Shown: piece by piece, positions 11,459 through 22,828 of the stretch | How positions within the stretch are numbered: position 1 is the stretch's first letter | Layout: each line of letters starts with the position of its first letter | Source: Psoroptes ovis | Lineage: Eukaryota; Arthropoda; Arachnida; Sarcoptiformes; Psoroptidae | Reading direction: 5' to 3' | NCBI GenBank assembly: GCA_002943765.1 | Contig: PQWQ01000019.1 | Span: 558,001 to 622,000, forward strand | DNA length: 64,000 bases | Notes under the pieces: generated by a model | What the model saw: the letters and a program-made list of their open reading frames with translations, nothing else | What the model was told of the DNA's origin: nothing | Databases searched by the model: none | Position numbers and translations under genes: made by a program

Positions 11459-14400
11459 TTTTACAGGGTTATTTATTGATTGATTTCAAAGGTATCGCAA
11501 ACAGGTAAACAAACGAGTGACAGGTTATTCAATTTACAACCAAAGGAAGAAAATCAAAGATTCGATTTCGGCAAAGATATGATTCAGCAAATGTGGACGA
11601 ATCGATATTTAATTTGAATCAAAGATTTCAATGATAATCTTTGAATTGATTCGATCAATGATTTGAATCGAATGAATTTAAGTAATTATATTTGATTATT
11701 GATTGAAAATATTCGAAAAAACAGGATGAAATATGATCAATGATTGATTGATTTGAAATTATTTACACGTGGTCGTGATTGATTGATGATAATAAAATAC
11801 AAAATAATTGTTACAATCAAATCAAACAACTAACTAGTCCATAAATGTATGACAAACATATAGAAATTATTAATCAAATATAAATCATTCAAATTCATTG
11901 AAAACATTTTTTCAATTTTTTCAAACAGTTTAATAGTTTTGAAATCAATGATTGAAACAAATATATTAACTAAATTAATTGAAAATATTCAAAAAATGGT
12001 TGAATCACAATTTCAACGATGAAGAGATTTGAAAAATTTAAATTGAAAAATTTCAAATCAAACCGAAACTGCAATTGACTGGAAATTAATGGCCACGTTT
12101 TACCATTTTATACTGAAATGGTTATATGGTAAAAATGCAATGAATTCATAGAAATTGCTGATAAATCAACGATATTACACACATAAATAGACATAAATAG
12201 ACACAGATAGACACACATGCACAATCAAATACAATCAAACACACAAACATTTACATCAAACACATAGACATTGTCATAGACACACACAATGATTTCAATG
12301 ATAATTGATTTCAGTCAATCGAATTGAATTAATTTGATCAAATTTACGTGTGATAAAATTTCCATGACATCCATATATAATAATACACATGTATCAATCG
12401 TTCATTCATTCATTCATTCATTCATTCATTTAAAATATTGTATATTTGGATGAGAAATCAAATAAATATTGATTTAATATACTTGAAATTTATGGACGAA
12501 TGAAATATCATTGATTTGTCGTTGATATATTTCAATTGTGGATGTATGCATGTGTTTGGTTTATGTGAACATTGTCACACACAGATTGTTGCATAGATTT
12601 TAGTCAATTTTGAAAAATTGAAATTGAATCAAAATTAAATCAATGTAAACACTGGAAACACAGAGTAGTGATACAAACGTTTAATCACGTATCGGTAGAA
12701 AGGTTTCACTGTGATAGTTTGATTGATTGATTCGTTTAGTTTTGATTGAAAATTTGTCAATTTTGAATTGAAAATGACTTGTCAATTTGATTAATTCATT
12801 TAAATCACAAGATTTTACACGAATTTAATCGTTCTAAGTCTTCGAAATGATTGATTTCAATGATTTTGCACAAAATTTTCAATTTAATTCTGAATTTTTC
12901 ATTATTTCTTTATGAATTTTGAATTTGTCAGGCGAAATTGCAGCGTATTTATATGAGTTTTTCGGCGTGTGTTTGTCTGTGTGTGTTTGGTTGTTTGTTA
13001 TTTTAAATATCATTGAATGATCTTTTAAATGAATGATAAATAGAATTAAAACAACAAGTAAACAAGTTAAATTACACAAAAATTTCAATGAAATTTATGC
13101 AATCAAAGAGATGAATATAACTGATTGATTGACTTGTTTACTCTTGTTGTTTACAACAGAAAAAAAAAATTCGAAAATCGAATTTGAATTGAAAACAACA
13201 CGAAATTCTTATGATTTCACCGTAATTTGAAAGGGTTAAGATTGTAAACAAGCAAATTCTTCAATGCGTCTTCAAATCATCTTTGAATCAAAATTTTTTT
13301 CTTCCCTAACGCGCTAATCCTTCATAGAGTATAATGTAATTAAATAAATGCATTGTCTGTGTAAATATCACATTCTTTTAAGGTTATAAGCTTGAAAATG
13401 TTCATTTCAAGTCGAATTGGCAGTCGAAAAATTTAATTTCCGAGCTTAGATTCTTTTTTAAAAAACACTAAATCGTTCGATATTCGAACGAACGCCGGGA
13501 TTGGCCGTATTTAGATCGCAAAAATCGGCGTTGAAAATGTGCGATCATGCATTGTTAAAGCGTGTTCAAAGTTATTTATTAAATTAAATTATCTCTTTGA
13601 ATTGATCTTCATCAAAATCAATGATATTTACGATATTTACAACACCACCACAAATGTTTATTTGAAGATAAATATTTCTATTTCTTGATTAGTTATCAAG
13701 TTGGTTGGTTGGCTAAAAATAGATTTTCACTTACTTAGTCATTTGTTAGATGTTTGATTTCTTGTGTTTACTTTGATAAATTTTTTTTTTCTGAGAAATA
13801 AATCAAAAATTTTTTTCTGAAATAAACAAAGTAATTATTTTTATAAAAATATCTGGGCACAAAAACTAAGACACACATATTTGCACACACAAAATAAACA
13901 AACAACCATATCAAAATCAAACCAATGTAAACACACACGTTTTCACTTTTTTTTTTTCTCTCAAAAACCAGACATCCTTAGAAATACATACATGAGAATT
14001 AAATCAAAAATAAGTAAATATCAAAATAAATACTTGTGGTTATCATCAGCAAAATGTATTGAATGGAATGGTAAATAATTTGGTTGAAAATGGTTGCGAA
14101 TTTTCAAGGATTTTTCTTCCCCGACGATTATCTTCGATCTTGTTATCTTTGAACAATTATCATCGAAAATAGATCTAAGACTTAACCCCTAAGATACTCG
14201 GTTAAACAATAACCCCTAAAATCGAATGCCCAAGACCTCTTGAGTCATTTTGCTTCAAGCAAAATATCATCATGATCAAGAGGCCGTGATTTGCAAAAGA
14301 TTCGACTCCAAACTTTAACAAATAATAACATGGATCAAGGATAATAAAGAGGGTCAAGAAAAATCAATGATCAATGACTTGGTGGTGGTCACAATCGAAT

Positions 14401-14459
14401 TAATCAATGGTAAACGGATCGGTCACAATAAATATTAGATAATTTGAATAAAAACTTAC
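11459..14459. other. Intergenic or intronic AT-rich stretch
   Basis: About 3 kb with no supported coding exon on either strand. If the orphan exon at 14460-14715 is spliced to guanylate kinase, this is its first intron. It contains a CATT tetranucleotide run near 12399-12430 and AC-rich simple sequence near 12180-12290. Confidence 0.5.
12399..12430. repeat. (CATT)n microsatellite
   Basis: A pure TTCA/CATT tetranucleotide run of about eight units. Confidence 0.85.
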
Positions 14460-14715
14460 CACCATTATTATTATCTAATGATAATGATTCATCATTATCG
14501 CCATCACAATTATTAACATTATCATTGTTATTATCACCATTAATACCATTATTATTACTACTAATTAAATCATTATCATTATCATCATTATTAGCAACAA
14601 TACTTGATGAATAACTGTTCGTATTGTTTAATTTTTTATTTTGAATTAAATTCGATTTGTAAGATGGTGATGTGGTCGTTGGTGAAGATGAAGACGTTGG
14701 CGATGATTGAGACAT
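14460..14715 (-). CDS. Orphan candidate 5' coding exon (Ser/Asn/Asp-rich)
   Basis: Function unknown. On the minus strand an ATG in good context (AAACAATGTC) opens 85 codons of Ser/Thr/Pro- then Asn/Asp-rich sequence starting MSQSSPTSSSS. It stops at a strong donor, GTG|GTAAGT, leaving phase 1. No partner exon is obvious within the next kilobases. One phase-compatible acceptor (TCAACAG|CT, near 11309) lies inside guanylate kinase exon 1, which would make this an alternative start of that gene; this is inference only. Chance low-complexity sequence remains possible. Confidence 0.35.
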
Positions 14716-15410
14716 TGTTTCGTGGATTATTTCGAATCGTAATCTGCAGCTAAATCATCAGGGACATTAAGAAATTGAATTAAAATTAATTCAGTTAAAT
14801 CAAATAAATCAAAAAACGAATCAAATCAGACCGTACTTTGGCAAATAATCTTTGAATTTTCAAATCTTTGATTTTGGAGTCTTTGAATCTTTGATTCGGA
14901 TTATTTTCTGGACAATAATTGGCAAGGAATTCAATGAAATACCCAGGTATTTATACTGTTTACACCTGCTACGGCTGTTGTTGTTGTTGTTTCTGTTGAA
15001 GTAATTAGCCCGAATAATTGATGATGATGATTAATACATAATAATTGTCGTAATACTATTAATGATAATGGCCATAAAAATTAATGATAATGATATTAAT
15101 GAATGGTGTCCAGAATTTCGAACGATTCTGTCGAAAGAAAATGAAATAAAGAATAAATTAATCATGCTCTAAAATTGAATCAATTTTCTCCAAAATTGAT
15201 TTGATCAGATCCAAATTAGTGTGTGTTTTCATGGCCAATTTCAATTTTTGAGTCTTCCAAAATTAGTTTTCAATTATTATTTTCAAATTGTTTACACTTG
15301 ATTCAATTGTGTTTCATTGTCAATGTCAATAACAGAATTGATTAATTCGTTCATTCGAATTGATTGAAAATTGAAATTGAATTGGATTCAATTCAATGTT
15401 TGTGTCTATC

Positions 15411-15494
15411 TATTAGACTGTCCGAAAAGTTCTTGCCGATTTTCCAATGATTTTCTACGATATGATCGGCAAAAACTTTTCGGACAACCAAAAT
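15411..15494. mobile_element. Mariner-type MITE, subfamily A
   Basis: The left end is TATTAGACTGTCCGAAAAGT and the right end is AAAAACTTTTCGGACAACC. The long arms are complementary, with a centre of about 25 AT-rich bases. Confidence 0.85.
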
Positions 15495-16420
15495 ATTTCT
15501 ATTCAATTCTACCCGTGTCTATGCGAGACTAGAGTTCTTGGGGTTGGCGTGTTGGAGCCAATTTAGTCCCAATTTAATTTCATGATCATGATCACGATAT
15601 TAATGAAGATAATTAAAAATAAATAAATTAAAATTCGAATGAGACTATAACTATCAATGTCAATGCTATTCTATTCATCATTATTATTATTTATTATTGG
15701 AAATCAATCATTTTCCAATAATAAACAAATGAATCCATGACATTGGAAATGAATTCGGTTTTATTGAAAATTATTATTACGGGGGCCAAAAATTAATTGT
15801 ATTCAAGGGTTTTTTCTGTGGACAGGGTGAACAACAAGGTTATAACAGGTAAGCATGCTTTGAGGTAAGCAAGGTAATGTTTGTTTTGGGTTTATTGTTT
15901 TTTTGTTGGCTAATAAGCAATTAAGGTCTAAAAATATCCGATCAATCGAATTCTAGGCTGCCTGGTAGCCTGGATCATGAATCAATCGTCAAGATTTGAA
16001 TTGATTTGATTTCTCCAAGGAATTTCAATGATTATTCAATGGGTGAAATTTACCAGAATTTCAATTTGAAATCCTCGGAGAACATTTTCAGGGCAATTTC
16101 CATGACAAATGTCTTCAATTATCCTACAAGACTAATCATTTCTATTTCGGTTTGTTTTGATTGTTTGATAATCAAAATACTAATCAAATTCCAGGTTAAA
16201 TTAATCATGATTTTTCCCTATGGTTGGACTGGCCATTCATTTGTATTGGAGAATTGAAATTTTCAATTTCATTCATTACCCATTGATGTCTAAATATTAT
16301 TACTGAACTTGATAATGGTAAAAATCAAAATCAAAATTATCATTAAACCCTATCGATAATAATTAATCATGGTCTATTAATAATTAATTATGACTGATTA
16401 TGATAATAATTATCATTAAA

Positions 16421-16520
16421 AGTGATAAGTGATAAGATAATCAATCGAACGTCGGTAAATTTGGCAGCAGAAATCAAGCCTTTTAAATTGATTTTGTTTT
16501 ATCACTTATCACTTATCAAA
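16421..16520. repeat. Imperfect inverted repeat
   Basis: AGTGATAAGTGATAAG at 16421 faces ATCACTTATCACTTATC starting at about 16501. The roughly 15-base arms could form a stem with a loop of about 65 bases. Confidence 0.5.
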
Positions 16521-18245
16521 CGATTGAATCATCATTGATTGCTTGATTGAAACCAGATATATCTTGTCATTTGAATGTGACAAATCGATGATTTAATCAA
16601 TCAATCAATCAATTGTATTAATCAATCAATCAATCAATAGTCTTAAATTGTAGCAAATGCAGCTAAAATCACATTTTAAAAATCAATCAAATAATGAGAC
16701 ATACCTCGTGATAGGGTCTTTGGTTTGAAACTAATCAATTTTGAAAATTAAAACTGATCAATTTCAGATTAATCAATTTTGAAACTGATTAATCAATTTT
16801 AAAAATTTAAAATCTAATACTTTTAGGTTGATTTAGATTGTTGATTTTGAAAATTTTAGATCATTTGACAGTCAATCAATCAATTGATTCATTAAATTAA
16901 ACTGAAATCGAATCAATCAAATCGAATAGATCGAATCGAAACGAATCAATACGGAAATTTAAAAGGCTTAAACCTTTAGATTTTCACAAATATGTAAATA
17001 AATAAATTCCAATATAAATATTCATTAATTCATTTTGGTTGCTGCTCAACCAATTTTCAATTAATATTCAAGTATTTATCGTCGTCGCTAGTCGATACGA
17101 TGCATTAAGTTGTTTGTTTACAGTCGTCGATACTCAAGAGTGTCCAAAATTGATGCAAATTTGCAATTTTCGGCTTGGATTATGGTAATTTGAACGATGC
17201 GGCTCATATATTTATGAATACTGTCGGGTTTATTTATTTGTTTATTTTCGGACGAATACTTTGGGTTAAATTCATATATATTCCATGCTTTTGCTTGTTT
17301 GTTCAATTCAATTCAATTGATTGATTTCAAACATATTACTCATGTTGTTTACATTTGTTTATTTGGCTTCATTGCCTTTATTCTCTCATGTTTATTCATG
17401 GCAATTCAAGGCATTCAGCTTGTTCATTTAGTTATATTTCAATTAATTAATGCCCAAGTCATCAAACTTTAAAAGTATTGAATTGAAATGTATTCATTTT
17501 AAGGCTTATTTCAAAGAGAAATATGAGAGTTATCAAGAGTTTAATACGTTGATATATATTCGATGAAAGGGATAATAATACGACGTATGAGCATGCGAAT
17601 ATTATGGCTGATGATGTTGGTGATGAACGAAATGAATGAATTTCAACTTTGCATGGTTAAATTCGTCGCATTTCAATCATTTCATTGAATTTAAATAATG
17701 AAAATTCAAGCTTAGATCAAGGTGCATTGAATTCAAATTCAATTGAACGAGCGATGGTGCGTTATCGTCCAACAATTCGTTGCCATTCAGCGGATTATTC
17801 GAATTCTTGGCTGTCGCAATTTGAACAAGGATCAAATTACAATTATCCAAGGATTTTTGCCCTTACAAAATCTTGGAATATTTGTAAATAAACAAAAAAT
17901 AAAAATATTCAGAATCCGGCTATTTACAACAAATTACTACCAACAAAGGTTCAAATAGGCGAAAAATTTTCGAATTTTCAAAATCGTTCGAAATTTTCGC
18001 GGACTTTTTTTGTTTTGTTTTATTTTGTTTACAAATCATTTATTTAAATTTAAAAAAATTAAAATTAATTCAAAATTAATGCATTCATATCAAATAAAAG
18101 AGATAGACACTGAAAATATCTGAAAAATAATGAAAATTAATCGATTTTGGCTGCTTGAAATGATAATCAATGAATAAATTAATGTAAATGTAAATATATG
18201 TTTATTTACAACATGTGTGTTTTAAGGTTTTAATCTTTGTTTATG

Positions 18246-18251
18246 TTTATT
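18246..18251 (-). terminator. Candidate poly(A) signal of Frizzled
   Basis: AATAAA on the minus strand, about 125 bases downstream of the Frizzled stop codon. A second AATAAA lies at 18201-18206. Confidence 0.4.
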
Positions 18252-18375
18252 TATACAGGAGAAAATATTAATAATGTAAAGCTCTTAATCTGCTGCTCGA
18301 TAGATCATCAATGTTATGGCAATGATAATGATGTTTGAATCGTTTTTCGAATTTTTTCAAAAATTCAAAAACGAT

Positions 18376-20547
18376 TCAAACATAATCATCACATTGATTT
18401 AAATGTTGTGTTTGTTGAACATTGATTGGATGTGAATTTAAATGATGATGCTGGTGTGGTGGTTGTTGATGATTATTTTGATTTAGCTGATGATGATGGT
18501 GATTATGACCATGGTGACCATGTAAGTGATGATCATGATTATTCATATGATGATGATTATGATGATAATGTTTATGATTTATTTCAGATAATGATGATCT
18601 TGTTGATGATCGCGCTGTTGTCGATGATGATGATGATGGTGATGGCCCGAAAGATATGAAACAACAAAATTTTTTAATGATTCGATTCCATGTACTGACA
18701 GTCTTTTCGGACCATATCCAAAAACCAGATATTATACCGGGCATCAAGAAACAAAGATATTTAATGAGATAAATGATTAATTTTGGTTTCATTGGTTGTG
18801 GCTGCTGCTGTTGTTGGATATTTGAAGGTGATATACGATTATTTAGATTAAGATTATTGTTTTGATGATGATTGTAATTATTAATATTAGGACATGGTAT
18901 ACCATAATCAAAACGTGAACAAACATCTTGTAACCATTGTAATAGGAATGAATCGATATTATTTTGTTCATAATATAAACACATAATTAATGTTGATGAT
19001 GGTATCAAGTAAAGGATGGAAAAGAAACCAATTTTCAGCATGAATTTATCAAATTTTTTCAAATTTGTTTTCTTCATTTGTTTAATCATATTTGTACGTA
19101 TTTGAAGCAATGATACAAATCCACTGGTCAGAAATATGAAACCAAATATCAACAATATGGCTATGGGCGCAATAACAAATATAAACATGTATTTCGGATT
19201 CCATTGTGTTATGAAGCAAATACCAGTCAAGATATCACCTTCAACTTTATTCATTGCCAATATTATTATGGTCAAAATGGCCGGTATTGTCCATGAAAAT
19301 AGATGGAAATAATGTGAATTGGATTCGATGAATTCATTACCCCATTGAAGACATGCGAATAGAAACCATGATATTGTCAATATTAACCACCATATTGAAT
19401 TGGCAATCAAGAAGAAATATAAAACCATGAATAGTAAGGTACATTTTTCATTTTTATTTCCTTGCGTAATCGTACGTATCATTTGTACATTTTGATGTCC
19501 AGGTGGTTGTGGAAATGGTTGATTACATGCCACAGAATTATCGGCAAGAAAACCAAATAAGAATACCAGACCAATGAACAGATAACAAATGCTCAGAAAT
19601 ATTATGGCACGTTCAGGATATTCAAAACGTTTTGAATCCAATAAAAATGTAAATATGGTAAACAGTGTTGATATGATACAAAATATTGACCACATACCGG
19701 TCCAAATACGTATTAAATGTCTTTCTTTTGTATCAAACAGCAAGCCATCACATGGCATACCACAATCTTTATGTTCATTACCTTGTATACGAAATACATA
19801 ATCCATACCAGCTGGTACGAGGAAATTTGTTGGACATTTAAATGATAATTGATGATTGATATTATTAGGATATTGTTGATTATGATAATAATTATTATGA
19901 TGATAATTCGGGTTATAGCTGTTTGGATGATTATACCACGGATCTAATTTCATATCGTTGGGATTATTGTGGTCATGAAAATTATCCTGATCAACATCAT
20001 CATCATTATTTTGTTCACCAAAACACAGTTCATTATTCGCCTCTGGAAATTTATTACAATCAAAACTATCAGGCCAATTAAAACCGAATTGTCCCATCAA
20101 TGTATCACAACCGGTACGTGCTTGTATACATAATGATCGACATGGTTTCAGCGGGGTTTCCAGTACATTACAAACAGGTACATAAATGGAACATAGAAAT
20201 ATTTGTAAATGTTGACTACAATTTACTTTGACCAACGGTAAATATTGATGTATTTCACCTTTAGCCGATTCTTGACTAATATGACCAAGAATATTTGGTA
20301 AAATTGTTTGATTATATTGTATATCCATACACATCGGTATGGTTATTGGTTCACATCTTTCAGGTAATTTTTGTTGATGATTTAATGATGGTGATTGTTG
20401 AAGTTGTAAATGTGTATGACCACCAATACCACCGGTGTCCAAATCAATATCAAAATTTTCGAGGATACCGAAGTTTTCCCGTAGGCAAACGATGAAAATA
20501 ATTGAAAATATTCGAATGATACTGGTCAAAGGCCGTAGTGGTTTCAT
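18376..20547 (-). CDS. Frizzled-type Wnt receptor, intronless
   Basis: Seven-pass plasma-membrane receptor for Wnt ligands that signals through Dishevelled. A single exon encodes 723 residues. A signal peptide is followed by the cysteine-rich Wnt-binding domain (about 64-180, starting ERCEPITIPMC and including YVPVCNVLETPLKPCRSLC). An Asn/His/Asp-rich linker follows, then seven membrane segments (about 280-625). The Dishevelled-binding KTxxxW motif (KTVSTW) lies just after TM7. The CRD and 7TM resemble the Fz1/2/7 group more than Fz4 or Smoothened, though assigning a paralogue needs a tree. The C-terminal tail is unusually His/Asn-rich and ends DDYV, a possible PDZ-binding end. The first Met of the open frame precedes a good signal peptide. 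The 5' UTR may be spliced. Confidence 0.95.
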   Translation of the reverse strand: MKPLRPLTSIIRIFSIIFIVCLRENFGILENFDIDLDTGGIGGHTHLQLQQSPSLNHQQKLPERCEPITIPMCMDIQYNQTILPNILGHISQESAKGEIHQYLPLVKVNCSQHLQIFLCSIYVPVCNVLETPLKPCRSLCIQARTGCDTLMGQFGFNWPDSFDCNKFPEANNELCFGEQNNDDDVDQDNFHDHNNPNDMKLDPWYNHPNSYNPNYHHNNYYHNQQYPNNINHQLSFKCPTNFLVPAGMDYVFRIQGNEHKDCGMPCDGLLFDTKERHLIRIWTGMWSIFCIISTLFTIFTFLLDSKRFEYPERAIIFLSICYLFIGLVFLFGFLADNSVACNQPFPQPPGHQNVQMIRTITQGNKNEKCTLLFMVLYFFLIANSIWWLILTISWFLFACLQWGNEFIESNSHYFHLFSWTIPAILTIIILAMNKVEGDILTGICFITQWNPKYMFIFVIAPIAILLIFGFIFLTSGFVSLLQIRTNMIKQMKKTNLKKFDKFMLKIGFFSILYLIPSSTLIMCLYYEQNNIDSFLLQWLQDVCSRFDYGIPCPNINNYNHHQNNNLNLNNRISPSNIQQQQQPQPMKPKLIIYLIKYLCFLMPGIISGFWIWSEKTVSTWNRIIKKFCCFISFGPSPSSSSSTTARSSTRSSLSEINHKHYHHNHHHMNNHDHHLHGHHGHNHHHHQLNQNNHQQPPHQHHHLNSHPINVQQTQHLNQCDDYV

Positions 20548-21481
20548 TGTCGCTGATCAAATTCGAATAAATAATGAAAATACGAGGATAATTAACGATA
20601 ATTAATGGCAATTGATGACATGAACTAATCAATCGATGAATTACGAACAAAGAAGAACAATTAATTAATTAATTAATCAATTAAACATGTTGATCATCAT
20701 TGGGCCTTGTTTCATCAACAATACTTCAATTTTAATGAATGAAAACTCATTATCAGTGTGTAAGTAAACAAAAATATTCAAAAATGAGCGCTTGTTGTTT
20801 ATGTTGTATCAGTGTTTACACTGTATTCAAGCTTATGACACCAGTTGATATATCAAATTTGATATAAATGAGCCAAAGCTCTGTGCAGCTTGAGTCTGCA
20901 TAAACACAGAGAGAATCTGTGTGCATGTGTATGAGGTGATATGCAGGAAAGTAAACTGATTGAGAACAGTCAAAGATGGCTTTCGATATCAGCAGCAGCA
21001 TGCTTACGAATGGCCACCAGCCTCAACAACCTCAACAGAGCCGAAGCCATGACCAGCAAGCTCTCTCAAAGAATACGAAGAGAGCGCACTAAAACAAAGC
21101 CAAAAACCTCCAGCCGAAGCCGATCAAAACCAGAAACCAAGCAAAGCTATCCTCAGAAACCAGATGATGACAGCTGGTAGTGGAAATATCAATGAATGAA
21201 TCGATTGATGGCCGGCCATTTGCTCAATTGCACAAGTGGGTAAATGATTTATTCAATAATTTCTGAAATGAAAACAAATAAAAAACGAATCAAAAACCTG
21301 AAAAATAAATACTAATCATAAACATGGTAAACTCAATGAAATGATCATAATAATTATGACAATAATTTACAAAATCGTAATATTCGGGGGTAACAATTGA
21401 CAATTCTAATCTAAGTAAGTGATTTAATGAAATGCTTCAAGGAGATGGTTTCAATGGTAAGAATCAACGATTAAGCTGCAT
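20548..21481. other. Frizzled upstream region with a GC-richer island
   Basis: Contains a GC-richer stretch (about 20,880-21,180) carrying an 80-codon plus-strand frame (20941-21180) rich in Arg, Lys, Ser and Pro, with no recognised domain. It sits just upstream of Frizzled and downstream of SARAF, so 5' UTR or promoter is the simpler reading. A TTTATT at 21248-21253 could be the SARAF poly(A) signal on the minus strand. Confidence 0.45.
20941..21180 (+). CDS. Doubtful small basic ORF
   Basis: Function unknown. Seventy-nine residues, MQESKLIENSQRWLS at the start, then a basic, Ser-rich second half (RRERTKTKPKTSSRSRSK) and a stop. It stands out because it is GC-richer and uses more balanced codons than surrounding intergenic DNA. 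There are no domain, splice or conservation data. Another frame in the same stretch (starting MAFDISSSMLTNG) is also open for about 38 codons, which weakens the case. Confidence 0.15.
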   Translation: MQESKLIENSQRWLSISAAACLRMATSLNNLNRAEAMTSKLSQRIRRERTKTKPKTSSRSRSKPETKQSYPQKPDDDSW

Positions 21482-22579
21482 TCAACGTTCAGATGTGGAT
21501 GCAAAACCAACGGCTTCGGCCATGTCATCGCCGCCACCGAAACCACCGAAATCATCATTACCGAAGCTACTCGAATTCATAAATGTATCGGTGATTGTCG
21601 TTGCTTGATGATGATCACCGGTGCCATAGTCATTACTGCCAAAATACGATGATTCTTGCTGCATTGGCCTGGTACGATTAGTCATCGAACCAAGCAAATA
21701 ACCCATAAGTCCACCGGCTGCTGCACCACCAAGCATACCGGGTAAGGCACTCCGACCACCACCACCGCCACCTCTTCCCACGTTCGATCCGCTTGGATAT
21801 TTGGTATAAGATGGAGGTGGTTGAAAAGGCTGCTGTGGTGAAGGTTGTTGTTGCTGCTGGAATAAATCCGGACGAAAACCAGGCGGTGGTGGCGCTGATG
21901 GTGTTGCAAAGAATGGAAATTGATTCCCGCCACCTGTACCAGGACCTGTCATAGGGTTCATACCTGGCTGCTGCTGCTGTTGATCATCGGTTGGCTTTGA
22001 TTTCTTACGAATACATTTGTAATAAATGAAAAATATGATCAACGCAACGACGATGATCGGTATGAATGAAAATGATTCATTCTTATTGGTTTGTGATTTT
22101 AAATTTTTATAATTACTTCCATAATTATTATAATTATTACTATTTCCATACATATTTTTCGAATGTTTTTGCTGCTGTTTAAGATCATTATCAGCTCGTT
22201 TAATAATCGTATACCTTAATCCACAAGAACCAGCCAATATATAATCATCATCCGATGAATCATAACCTTCACATGACATATCCAAGTGGCCAAATTGATA
22301 TTCTGATGATATATCTGCTTTACATTCCCATTGAATTGAACGGCCATCACTACCACGATTATAACATTGTGCTGATCGTATTTGTACTTGATTACAATAA
22401 CCACCGATACATGTTAATTGTTGTATTGGTGATGTACGACGTGATTCAGTCCAACGATCTGAATACAATGTAAGGGTTTGTATTTCATTCAATTTTATTC
22501 GATCTTTTTTAGCTGAAATGACAGGTAAATAATGGAATAACCATGATATCACCAATACTAATAATAATTTCAGTATCAT
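21482..22579 (-). CDS. SARAF: SARAF: store-operated calcium entry-associated regulatory factor
   Basis: Single-pass ER-membrane protein that promotes slow inactivation of STIM-ORAI store-operated calcium entry. One exon encodes 365 residues (human protein 339). It has an N-terminal signal peptide (ILKLLLVLVISWLF), then the conserved luminal domain with its cysteines (LTCIGGYC, QCYNRGSDG, WECKADI, CEGYD, GSCGLRYT). A single membrane segment (IIVVALIIFFIYYKCI) near 175-195 and a Pro/Gln/Gly-rich cytosolic tail complete it. The order and motifs match the family throughout. Upstream lies a 249-base gap to the Rap1-like gene on the same strand, so both gene ends share little regulatory space. Confidence 0.93.
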   Translation of the reverse strand: MILKLLLVLVISWLFHYLPVISAKKDRIKLNEIQTLTLYSDRWTESRRTSPIQQLTCIGGYCNQVQIRSAQCYNRGSDGRSIQWECKADISSEYQFGHLDMSCEGYDSSDDDYILAGSCGLRYTIIKRADNDLKQQQKHSKNMYGNSNNYNNYGSNYKNLKSQTNKNESFSFIPIIVVALIIFFIYYKCIRKKSKPTDDQQQQQPGMNPMTGPGTGGGNQFPFFATPSAPPPPGFRPDLFQQQQQPSPQQPFQPPPSYTKYPSGSNVGRGGGGGGRSALPGMLGGAAAGGLMGYLLGSMTNRTRPMQQESSYFGSNDYGTGDHHQATTITDTFMNSSSFGNDDFGGFGGGDDMAEAVGFASTSER

Positions 22580-22828
22580 TTTTTATTCAATTTGAAGTAA
22601 TTTCAAAATTAAACAAAATCAAAACTTCACCAAATGTAAACATAAAAATAAAAATATCAAAAATACTTGTAAATAAATGGCGCAATAATTGGTTTCAAAC
22701 GAATACGATAGATGGCGCGATCACACATATGCATTTGTTTATGTTTATATTCATTTTGGACCTTTAATTTTTTAATTTTCAGGAAAAATGGACTAATAAA
22801 TCACTATTCCCATTATCTTCCTCATCGT

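Larger units (their letters stand above)
14716..18375. other. Intergenic, no gene seen; one MITE and simple repeats
   Basis: AT-rich sequence downstream of Frizzled on the minus strand. It holds the MITE at 15411-15494, TCAA tetranucleotide runs near 16590-16640, and an inverted repeat around 16421-16520. Open frames here are short and unstructured. A TTTATT at 18246-18251 (AATAAA on the minus strand) is a plausible Frizzled poly(A) signal. Confidence 0.5.

Noticed and set aside
14160..14230. Two AACCCCTAA units resembling telomere repeat
   Set aside because: Only two scattered units, not a tandem TTAGG array; chance resemblance.
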